DNA of 64,000 nucleotides from Zobellia laminariae (GTDB taxonomy: Bacteria > Bacteroidota > Bacteroidia > Flavobacteriales > Flavobacteriaceae): NCBI RefSeq assembly GCF_009725995.1, contig NZ_RCNS01000001.1, forward strand, positions 662,283 through 726,282, written 5' to 3'. Under the pieces are notes generated by a model. The model saw only the letters and a list, made by a program, of their open reading frames with translations. It was not told the origin of the DNA and searched no databases. A program made the position numbers and the translations under genes. Below, one piece after another: positions 56,580 through 64,000 of this stretch (its first letter is position 1; every line of letters starts with the position of its first letter).

Positions 56580-58331
56580 CTATTGTTTCTTATTGTTTAA
56601 TAATCTTGCTTGACCTGCCCAATCATCTCTTTGTGCCCTACCTGGGAACGATTCCGTAATTGAATCTAACAAATCATACTCTTTATTGGTCATTCTACCT
56701 ACTTGGGCAAAAGTGAAAATTCCAATTCCATTAAGAGTTGCTTCCATCTGCGGTCCAACACCTTTAATTTCTTTAAGGTTATCTGCCGTCTCTTTAGTAG
56801 CATCAAATTTACCGATGGTACTTAAAAGCTCTGATACACTTTCACTAGTATCTTGCTGAGGAACAACTTCACCCATCAAAACATCATCAGTAATAACTTC
56901 TTCTTTAGCAGCCGTATCAGTTAATTTAGTAATCTGATATAGTGGCTGACCTGCATCTCTCAATTTTTTATACTTGCTTCCTGATGATTTCAGGATAGAC
57001 TTAACCTCTGCTTGAGCAATTACTGGGAATGTTCTAGCGTATAATAAGAACAACACAAAGAAGAACCCAATAGTACCTACAAAAATACCTATATCTACAA
57101 ACGTTGGAGAGAACATAGTCCATGAAGACGGAAGGTAATCACGGTGAAGCGAAGTAACAATAATTACAAAACGCTCAAACCACATACCTATGTTCACTAC
57201 AATAGATATTGCAAATGAGAACATGATACTTGTACGCAATTTTTTAAACCACATAAACTGTGGAGAGAAAACATTACAAGTCATCATTGACCAATAAGCC
57301 CACCAGTAAGGTCCAGTTGCTCTGTTCAAGAATGCATATTGCTCATATTCAACACCAGAATACCACGCCATAAACAGCTCTGTGATGTAAGCACAACCTA
57401 CAATAGAACCTGTTAACATGATAACGATATTCATTAACTCAATATGCTGAACAGTAATATAATCCTCTAAGTGACATACTTTACGCATGATAATCAAAAG
57501 GGTGTTCACCATTGCGAATCCAGAGAAAATTGCACCTGCAACAAAGTAAGGTGGGAATATTGTTGTATGCCATCCTGGGATTACTGCCGTTGCAAAGTCA
57601 AAAGATACAATGGTATGCACAGAAAGTACAAGTGGTGTAGCTAAACCGGCCAAAACCAATGATACTTCTTCAAAACGTTGCCAATCTTTAGCTCTACCAC
57701 TCCATCCAAAACTTAAAAGACCATATATCTTCTTTTGAAAAGGAAGTACCGCTCTATCACGAATCATAGCAAAATCTGGAAGCAAACCTGTCCACCAGAA
57801 AACTAATGATACAGATAGGTATGTTGAAATTGCAAATACATCCCAAAGTAACGGTGAGTTAAAGTTTACCCATAGCGAACCAAATTGGTTAGGAATAGGT
57901 AATACCCAGTACGCCAACCAAGGACGACCCATGTGAATAATTGGGAAAAGACCCGCCTGTACAACAGAGAAAATAGTCATTGCCTCTGCTGAACGGTTAA
58001 TAGCCATTCTCCATTTTTGACGGAACAATAATAGTACCGCGGATATTAAGGTACCTGCGTGACCGATACCTACCCACCAAACAAAGTTAGTAATATCCCA
58101 AGCCCAGTTAACGGTCTTGTTCAAACCCCATGTTCCAATACCGGTAGAGACTGTATAAATAATACAACCAACACCCCAAAGAAATGCCACTAAGGCAATG
58201 GAAAACACAATCCACCAATGCTTATTGGCCCTACCCTCAACTGGAGCGGCTATATCCACACTAACATCGTGGTAGCCTTTATCCCCGACAACTAAGGGCT
58301 TTCGTATAGGTGCTTCGTAATGCGACGCCAT
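56580..58331 (-). CDS. actC: Alternative Complex III subunit ActC (NrfD-like) with C-terminal HhH-like tail
   Basis: A 583-residue membrane protein. About residues 40-460 form the NrfD/PsrC-like ten-helix core that binds menaquinol (features such as WVGIGHAGTLISAVLLLFR and WYSGVEYEQY). After a polar linker, about residues 515-583 form a separate soluble domain (LKEIKGVGPQMEATLNGIGI, then FAQVGRMTNKEYDLLD) that looks like the helix-hairpin-helix/DUF4332 type, normally a DNA- or protein-contact fold. Being after the last helix, it would lie in solution at the membrane face. Its role in a respiratory complex is not known to me. Confidence 0.92.
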   Translation of the reverse strand: MASHYEAPIRKPLVVGDKGYHDVSVDIAAPVEGRANKHWWIVFSIALVAFLWGVGCIIYTVSTGIGTWGLNKTVNWAWDITNFVWWVGIGHAGTLISAVLLLFRQKWRMAINRSAEAMTIFSVVQAGLFPIIHMGRPWLAYWVLPIPNQFGSLWVNFNSPLLWDVFAISTYLSVSLVFWWTGLLPDFAMIRDRAVLPFQKKIYGLLSFGWSGRAKDWQRFEEVSLVLAGLATPLVLSVHTIVSFDFATAVIPGWHTTIFPPYFVAGAIFSGFAMVNTLLIIMRKVCHLEDYITVQHIELMNIVIMLTGSIVGCAYITELFMAWYSGVEYEQYAFLNRATGPYWWAYWSMMTCNVFSPQFMWFKKLRTSIMFSFAISIVVNIGMWFERFVIIVTSLHRDYLPSSWTMFSPTFVDIGIFVGTIGFFFVLFLLYARTFPVIAQAEVKSILKSSGSKYKKLRDAGQPLYQITKLTDTAAKEEVITDDVLMGEVVPQQDTSESVSELLSTIGKFDATKETADNLKEIKGVGPQMEATLNGIGIFTFAQVGRMTNKEYDLLDSITESFPGRAQRDDWAGQARLLNNKKQ

Positions 58332-58366
58332 ATAATTCTATTATAGTTGTTTACTTAAATACGGTT

Positions 58367-61300
58367 TTATGCTTCGATCGTGTTCCTTACCTTAACATGA
58401 TAGAACACATTTGGCTTGGTTCCTACATGCTCCAACAAATGGTACATACGGTTACTCTCTACCAATTCGGAAACTTCACTTTCCTTATCATTAACATCTC
58501 CAAAGACTATAGCTCCTGTACTACATGCAGACGAACACGCTGTCTGAAACTCTTCATCTTTAACAAGACGTCCATCTCTTTTAGCATCTAATATAGACTT
58601 TTGAGTCTTCTGAATACACATAGAACATTTTTCTATAACCCCTCTTGAACGAACGTTTACGTCAGGATTCAACACCATCTTGCCCAAGTCATTGTTCATG
58701 TGGTAATCAAACTCGTCATTGTTGTTATACAAGAACCAGTTAAACCTACGCACTTTGTACGGACAGTTGTTAGCACAGTATCTTGTACCTACACAACGGT
58801 TATACGCCATATGGTTCTGACCTTGACGGCTATGTGATGTTGCCGCAACCGGACAAACTGTTTCACATGGTGCGTGATTACAATGCTGACACATTACAGG
58901 CTGAAAAGCAACTTGAGGATTAGCTGCTGGATGCTCCAACTCACCAAAACCACTTAAAGAACCTTTCTCACCAGTTAAGCCATCAAATTCATCCTTCTTG
59001 ATATTATCACCTTCAAAAGTATCTTCTGAAGAATAATATCTATCGATACGCAACCAGTGCATATCCCTACTCTTTCTAACTTCTTCTTTACCTACTACCG
59101 GTACGTTGTTCTCAGCATGACATGCAATAACACAAGCACCACAACCGGTACAAGCGTTTAAGTCTATTGACATGTTAAAGTGATGACCTATAGTACGATC
59201 AAAACTATCCCATAAATCTACAGAAGTAGCAGGTACTTCTTGATGATCCAATGAAACCATTGGCACTTCATTCCACTCAGAATGATCTTTTGTATTGAAA
59301 ATCTCTAAGGTAGTCTCCTTAATTATATCTCCTCTACCCATTAAAGTTTTATGCAACTGAATACATGCAAACTCATGCATTCCAGAAGCCTTCTCTATAG
59401 TAGCAGCTTGCACACTATTAAAGTCTTGATATAAAGGATAAGCATTTACACCAGTCTGCATTTCAGTTTTCATACCCACTTTTCTTCCGTAACCGAAAGA
59501 AAGACCGATAGAACCAATTGCCTGACCTGGCTGGATGATTACAGGAATATTATTTACTACAACACCATTTACAGTAACGTTGGCATAACTACCATCCAAA
59601 CCACCGTTAGCTACATGCTCATTTACAAAACCTAAACGCTCTGCATCTGCCTTAGAAACGGTAACATAGTTATCCCAAGATACTCTAGTAATAGGATCAG
59701 GGAATTCTTGTAACCAAGGGTTATTTGCTTGTTGTCCAGCTCCCATACCCGTTTTAGAGTACAAAGCAAGCTCAACACCGCCACCACTTGTAGCGTTTAC
59801 CAAACTATTAATTGCCGTTGCAATAGGAATTCCCGATTGCGCAACTACTTCCTCTACAACATTAACGGCTTCTTTATCTACTTCAGCAGAAACCGTATTT
59901 TCAGGATCAGCATCAGCACTGGAAGCCAAAGTCATACCTGCAGCAGAATAAACACCATCATGAAGTGCTTTGCTCCAATCGTTACCAGCCAAAATTGACT
60001 GATTCCAAGTTTCCTTTACGTATTCGTAGTAAGATTTATCACTACCCAACCAAGTTAATAAAGCTGTCTGAAACTGTCTTGTATCAAAAAGCTCTTTAAT
60101 AGTAGGCTGCATTAAACTGTATTGCCCTTTCTTAATCTGAGTATCACCCCACGATTCCAAGAAATGATTAGCAGCTGCTGTATATTGAGCAACTTCTGTA
60201 GTTTCATTCCAGTTATTAGAAAACACCACAGAAAGACCTACTTTCTCAACACCCTCTTTAAAATCTGCTGAATTTGGCAACGTATACATAGGGTTAACAC
60301 CATCTACTAGTAACGCGCCAACTTTGCCCGCTTTCATATCAGATATTAACTTCTGTACAGCTTTAACATTACCTTGCCTAACATAACGAGGAGAAGCAGC
60401 ATCATATGCCTTACTTCCCAACATTTCATTTATTGCAAGCACAACCGTTTGGGCGTTTATATCATCTAGACCTGTAACAATTACAGCTCCACTTTTATTT
60501 TTTCGTATTTCAGCAGCAACGTCGTCAATGGTCTTTTGAACATTCTCAGAAAGTTCACCACCAACACTTGTTCCATTTAACTTAGCATACAACTGAGCCA
60601 AAGCTATTTTCTGTTGCATTGGAGTTAAAGGCACACGCTTATCGGCATTTGCTCCACTCAAACTCATGTTCGCCTCAAACTGTACGTGACGAGACATTTT
60701 ACCGTTCTTAGGAATCCTACCTTTTGCGTAACCACCGTCATAGCCACCTCCTTGCCAATCTCCTAAGAAATCCGCTCCGAAAGAAACTATAAGGTCAGCT
60801 TTTTCAAAATCATAATCTGCCAATGCACGCTCACCGTATTTTGCTTCATAAGCACTAGCGGCTGCATCTTCTGAAATAGCATCATAAACCACATGGTTTA
60901 CATTACTATATTCAGCCTTTAAATCACCAATTAGTCTATCTGTAGAAGGACTAGCATAAGTTTGAGTCAACAATGCAATTTGCTGACCTGAGCCCTTAAG
61001 ACTCCCTAGCTTTGCTTTTACTGCCGCATCCAAAACAGACCATTCAGTAGGCTCTCCATTTGCCATGGGACCCTGTAAGCGCGTACTATCATACAATGAA
61101 AGTACAGATGCCTGAACTCTAGCATTCGCAGAACCCGCTACTTTAGCATCTTTATTATTTTCAACCTTAATTGGACGACCTTCTCTTGTCTTTATAAGAA
61201 TACTTGCAAAGTCAAAACCGTTTGCTATAGTAGTCGCATAAAAATTTGCAACACCAGGAATAATATTTTCTGGCTGAACAACATAAGGAATAGATTTATG

Positions 61301-61525
61301 CACAGGTCCTTCACAGGCAGCCAATGAAGCGGCTGCTGTACTAAAACCTACGTATTTGAGGAAATCTCTTCTGTTAGTAGATGTAGCGGATAGACTTTCT
61401 TTATCGCCCAAAAAATCATCTACAGGAATCGGTTCAACAAATTCGTTCTGCTTTAGCGTCTCAACAATGGAATCGTTCGGATTTAATTCCGCCTCGTTCT
61501 TCCAATATTTTTTGTTTGATGCCAT
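58367..61525 (-). CDS. actB: Alternative Complex III iron-sulfur subunit ActB (molybdopterin-oxidoreductase-like)
   Basis: A 1052-residue peripheral subunit. A Tat-like signal variant is placed internally at about residue 53 (NRRDFLKYVGFSTAAASLAAC). The long middle resembles molybdopterin oxidoreductases, but in this family no molybdenum cofactor is bound. The C-terminal ferredoxin-like part (about 790-1000) holds the clusters: CTGCGACVIAC, CQHCNHAPCETVCP, CVGTRYCANNCP and CSMCIQKTQ with later cysteines. It wires electrons from menaquinol to the ActA hemes. It lies between actA and actC. Confidence 0.95.
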   Translation of the reverse strand: MASNKKYWKNEAELNPNDSIVETLKQNEFVEPIPVDDFLGDKESLSATSTNRRDFLKYVGFSTAAASLAACEGPVHKSIPYVVQPENIIPGVANFYATTIANGFDFASILIKTREGRPIKVENNKDAKVAGSANARVQASVLSLYDSTRLQGPMANGEPTEWSVLDAAVKAKLGSLKGSGQQIALLTQTYASPSTDRLIGDLKAEYSNVNHVVYDAISEDAAASAYEAKYGERALADYDFEKADLIVSFGADFLGDWQGGGYDGGYAKGRIPKNGKMSRHVQFEANMSLSGANADKRVPLTPMQQKIALAQLYAKLNGTSVGGELSENVQKTIDDVAAEIRKNKSGAVIVTGLDDINAQTVVLAINEMLGSKAYDAASPRYVRQGNVKAVQKLISDMKAGKVGALLVDGVNPMYTLPNSADFKEGVEKVGLSVVFSNNWNETTEVAQYTAAANHFLESWGDTQIKKGQYSLMQPTIKELFDTRQFQTALLTWLGSDKSYYEYVKETWNQSILAGNDWSKALHDGVYSAAGMTLASSADADPENTVSAEVDKEAVNVVEEVVAQSGIPIATAINSLVNATSGGGVELALYSKTGMGAGQQANNPWLQEFPDPITRVSWDNYVTVSKADAERLGFVNEHVANGGLDGSYANVTVNGVVVNNIPVIIQPGQAIGSIGLSFGYGRKVGMKTEMQTGVNAYPLYQDFNSVQAATIEKASGMHEFACIQLHKTLMGRGDIIKETTLEIFNTKDHSEWNEVPMVSLDHQEVPATSVDLWDSFDRTIGHHFNMSIDLNACTGCGACVIACHAENNVPVVGKEEVRKSRDMHWLRIDRYYSSEDTFEGDNIKKDEFDGLTGEKGSLSGFGELEHPAANPQVAFQPVMCQHCNHAPCETVCPVAATSHSRQGQNHMAYNRCVGTRYCANNCPYKVRRFNWFLYNNNDEFDYHMNNDLGKMVLNPDVNVRSRGVIEKCSMCIQKTQKSILDAKRDGRLVKDEEFQTACSSACSTGAIVFGDVNDKESEVSELVESNRMYHLLEHVGTKPNVFYHVKVRNTIEA

Positions 61526-61559
61526 ACGTTTTTATGTAATTAGCTACTTTCTAGTTCGA

Positions 61560-62930
61560 TTAATAATGACACTTTCCACATTCCAGACCACCCATTTGTG
61601 CGGCCGTCAACTTTTCAACACCATATTTCTTGGAAAGCTCGGTATGAATTTTATCGTAGTATGCGTTACCCTCAACTTTAATTTCAGTCTCACGGTGACA
61701 ATTAATACACCAACCCATAGTTAAAGGAGAGAATTGATACATAATCTCCATCTCCTCTACAGGACCGTGACATTGCTGACATTCAATTCCTGCAACACTT
61801 ACGTGTTGAGAGTGATTGAAGTATGCAAAATCTGGCAAGTTATGAATACGCACCCATTCTACCGGCTGGCTTTCACCTGTGTATTTTTGATTTTCCTCGT
61901 CCCAACCTACAGCGGCATATAACTTCTTAATCTCTTTGTTATAATCAACACCATACTCACGCTTACCTTCCTCCAAAGTCTCATCAGCAACTTGGTAAAT
62001 TGATTTATGACAGTTCATACACACATTAAGTGCAGGAATACCAGAAGTTTTAGACACACGTGCAGAAGAGTGGCAATACTTACATTCTATTTTATTATCA
62101 CCAGCATGGATACGGTGAGAATAATGAATTGGCTGAATTGGCTGATAGCCCTGATCAACACCAACCTGCATCATCCAACCATATGCAAAATAAGCACTAC
62201 CCAATAACAAGAAAATAACAGTTACCAAAACCAAAAATTGATTTTTAGCAAAAGCTTTCCACAAAGGCAATCGTTTTGAAGACGCTTCATCTTCCAAAAC
62301 AACTCCGTTTGCCTCAGCAATTCTCCTAAGAGTTTTATTCACCAAAAACAACATCCCAACTAAAAGAGCAAAGACAAGCGCAAGAGCACCTAATATAATC
62401 TCATTAGATATACCTGCCGAAGCATCAGCTCCAGAAGCACCCGCAGCAGCTTCTGCACCAGCAGCGGCCGGAGCAGCTGTTTTTGGCGGAGCAGCCGTGT
62501 AAGCTAAAATATTATCTATATCCTCATTTGAAAATGTCGGAAAAGGAGTCATTGCCGCCTGATTGTACTCTGCGTACACCTTTTTAGCATAAGAATCTCC
62601 AGAAGCAATTAAACCTGGACTGTTTTTAATCCACTTATACAACCACTCACGATCTAAACCTTCATCGTCAGACAATCTAGTCTCTACATTAGCTAGAGCT
62701 GGACCAGTCATTTTACGATTTAAAGCGTGACAAGCAGCACAGTTTTGATTAAATAGCGCTTTCCCCTTTGCAGGATCCCCCGCCGTATCACCAGCACCAG
62801 CAGCCTCAGTAGCAGCTTCGTCTGCAGCACCGTCTTCTTGAGCAGATATAGAAACGGAAAATAACAGGAAAACAAATAGAGTTACACCTAAAACCTTAGA
62901 AATCGAATGGCGGTACGGAACCTTTTTCAT
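61560..62930 (-). CDS. actA: Alternative Complex III multiheme cytochrome ActA with extra N-terminal cytochrome c
   Basis: A 456-residue protein, first gene of the respiratory operon. After a signal (about 1-31) comes a single-heme cytochrome c domain with C64-A-A-C67-H68, an Ala-rich linker, a membrane helix (about 160-180) and another near 220-240. Then five further CxxCH sites follow from C283 (CKYCH, CMNCH, CQQCH, CINCH, CGKCH). The classic subunit is described with five hemes, so the N-terminal site makes six. I prefer the ATG at 62930 (MKKVPYRHS), which gives a clean signal; an in-frame ATG at 62972 is the alternative. Confidence 0.92.
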   Translation of the reverse strand: MKKVPYRHSISKVLGVTLFVFLLFSVSISAQEDGAADEAATEAAGAGDTAGDPAKGKALFNQNCAACHALNRKMTGPALANVETRLSDDEGLDREWLYKWIKNSPGLIASGDSYAKKVYAEYNQAAMTPFPTFSNEDIDNILAYTAAPPKTAAPAAAGAEAAAGASGADASAGISNEIILGALALVFALLVGMLFLVNKTLRRIAEANGVVLEDEASSKRLPLWKAFAKNQFLVLVTVIFLLLGSAYFAYGWMMQVGVDQGYQPIQPIHYSHRIHAGDNKIECKYCHSSARVSKTSGIPALNVCMNCHKSIYQVADETLEEGKREYGVDYNKEIKKLYAAVGWDEENQKYTGESQPVEWVRIHNLPDFAYFNHSQHVSVAGIECQQCHGPVEEMEIMYQFSPLTMGWCINCHRETEIKVEGNAYYDKIHTELSKKYGVEKLTAAQMGGLECGKCHY

Positions 62931-63165
62931 ATGAATCTTATTTCTATCGACATCTTGGCACGATAATTTCATTTTGAGAAATTCTTATATTGTTATTATC
63001 AGTGCTAAAATCGAAGGCAAAAATAAGCATTAGACTTTATTTTGAAAATGTTAACGGATCTATAATTCGCAATTTATAATTATTCTAAATAAAACGCGAC
63101 CCTATTGAATACTTACGAATAAACTACTTTTACATAAAATATTAAAACCCAATTATTTCACTACA

Positions 63166-63537
63166 ATGAAGACAATTTTTGTACTTAGTTTCACCATGGC
63201 GTCTTTAACATTTAGTTATGCCCAACAAGGCCAAATTAACATTGAACAAGACGAAAAGATCACAGATTTAATCGAAATATACAAGACTTCAAATGAAAGT
63301 TCGGATTATTATCGCATTCAAGTCGGCTTTGGTTCTTATAGCAAAGCACAGAATCTCCAGAATAATGTGGAACAGGATTTTCCTGACCTTCCTTCCAAAA
63401 TTGATTTTGATTCCCCCACATACCGAGTAAGAGTTGGGAGATTTCAGAACAAGTTAGATGCCGAAAGAAAATTTAAAGAAGTCCGGAAAAAATATCCTGA
63501 CGCCATGTTATTAAAACCAAAAAAATCGACCCGTTAA
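63166..63537 (+). CDS. Small exported SPOR-domain protein
   Basis: A 123-residue protein: signal peptide (about 1-20, ending SYAQ), a short linker and one SPOR domain (about 42-118) with YRIQVGFGSYSKAQNL and TYRVRVGRFQNKLDAERKF. SPOR domains bind peptidoglycan stripped of stem peptides, often at the division site. There is no membrane anchor, so it is probably a free periplasmic or lipid-free exported protein. It is transcribed alone, divergent from the act operon. Its stop codon lies inside the terminator hairpin. Confidence 0.87.
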   Translation: MKTIFVLSFTMASLTFSYAQQGQINIEQDEKITDLIEIYKTSNESSDYYRIQVGFGSYSKAQNLQNNVEQDFPDLPSKIDFDSPTYRVRVGRFQNKLDAERKFKEVRKKYPDAMLLKPKKSTR

Positions 63538-63551
63538 GGTCGATTTTTTTT
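63518..63551. terminator. Bidirectional rho-independent terminator
   Basis: A stem pairing AAAATCGACC with GGTCGATTTT around a 6-base loop is flanked by A-run and T-run, so it can serve both the SPOR gene (plus) and infB (minus). The SPOR stop codon (63535-63537) is in its loop and right arm. Confidence 0.85.
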
Positions 63552-63597
63552 GCAATTTATTATTTAATAAGCTTTCAATCTTATTCTAAACCTAGGC

Positions 63598-64000
63598 TTA
63601 TTTAGATTTCAACTTCTTCTTAACTTCTACTTCTCTGAAGGTCTCTACAATATCTCCCTCCATTATCTCATTGAAGTTCTTCACCTGAAGACCACAATCA
63701 TAACCTTTAGCTACTTCCTTAACATCATCCTTGAAACGTTTCAAAGAAGATAGCTCACCAGTGTGGACAACAACACCATCTCGTATAAGACGCATTCCTG
63801 CAGAACGGTAAATCTTACCTGTTGTGACCATACAACCAGCAATTGTACCAACTTTTGATATCTTAAAGGTCTCTCTAATCTCTGCAGTACCAGTAATCTC
63901 CTCTTTAATCTCTGGAGAAAGCATTCCCTCCATAGCATCTTTAAGATCATTAATAGCATCGTAGATAATTGAGTACATTCTGATATCAATTTCCTCTTTC
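63598..64000 (-). CDS. infB: Translation initiation factor IF-2, C-terminal part
   Basis: The minus strand is open from the right edge to a stop at 63598. The first codons in from the edge read [19 protein letters not shown], a conserved part of IF-2, followed by the C-terminal beta-barrel that binds fMet-tRNA ([52 protein letters not shown]). The G domain and N-terminal part lie beyond the window. An internal ATG at 63978 is not the real start. Confidence 0.95.
   Translation of the reverse strand, partial: KEEIDIRMYSIIYDAINDLKDAMEGMLSPEIKEEITGTAEIRETFKISKVGTIAGCMVTTGKIYRSAGMRLIRDGVVVHTGELSSLKRFKDDVKEVAKGYDCGLQVKNFNEIMEGDIVETFREVEVKKKLKSK

Noticed and set aside
58367..61525. ActB as an active molybdopterin enzyme
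   Set aside because: The operon and the Fe-S pattern match Alternative Complex III, where this subunit is known to lack a molybdenum cofactor.
63741..63989. An 82-residue minus-strand ORF at the right edge
   Set aside because: It overlaps infB in another frame on the same strand; the infB reading matches conserved IF-2 sequence.

Overview
The window looks like chromosome of a marine Flavobacteriaceae (Bacteroidota), perhaps near Zobellia, Maribacter or Cellulophaga; that placement is inference from gene content. Supporting signs are low GC, A-rich leaders without clear Shine-Dalgarno sites, the gliding/type IX secretion (T9SS) protein SprA, a PorP/SprF-type protein, C-terminal T9SS sorting domains on secreted enzymes, Alternative Complex III (ActABCDEF) feeding a cytochrome c oxidase, and a TPR-type LytS/LytR pair. 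No rRNA, tRNA, CRISPR array, prophage, integrase or transposase was recognised.

Layout. 0-3.4 kb (minus): start of fabD, a gamma-carbonic-anhydrase-like protein, a LytTR response regulator and its histidine kinase. 3.6-8.3 kb: VWA lipoprotein, PorP/SprF protein, Nfu-type Fe-S scaffold, dodecin, MscS channel. 8.3-18.7 kb (minus): tsaB, then an eight-gene MacAB/TolC-like operon with four FtsX-type permeases, one ATPase, two membrane-fusion proteins and one TolC. 18.8-24.1 kb (minus): oxidase assembly and subunit genes (heme O synthase, two subunit III, subunit IV, a SCO-like protein without Cys or His, SCO, DUF420, a small CxxC membrane protein). 24.3-39.6 kb (minus): tonB, vanZ-like, gcvH, the 2396-residue sprA, ruvA, maeB, an SLC45-like transporter, queG, ruvB.

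39.7-50.9 kb is the accessory part. An acyl-CoA dehydrogenase/oxidase gene and a GIN-domain gene face each other, but between them lie two large secreted pectate-lyase-like genes and one broken partial copy of each flanking gene. The order is ACAD, lyase 1, GIN fragment, lyase 2, ACAD fragment, GIN. This is a readable scar of repeated recombination or gene capture at one locus. Lyase 1 carries a 687-bp, almost perfect, in-frame duplication of a Big2 plus carbohydrate-binding-like module. Lyase 2 carries three discoidin repeats.

51-63 kb (minus) is one long respiratory operon, actA-B-C-D-E-F-coxB-coxA, ending in a clear terminator. It encodes menaquinol:cytochrome c oxidoreductase and the two core oxidase subunits; subunits III and IV and heme O synthase come from the 21-24 kb cluster. 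The right end has a SPOR-domain protein and the 3' end of infB. I saw no wholly new defence or mobile system. The strongest leads are the lyase insertion locus, the one-ATPase/four-permease exporter, the Cys/His-free SCO-like protein and the HhH tail fused to ActC.
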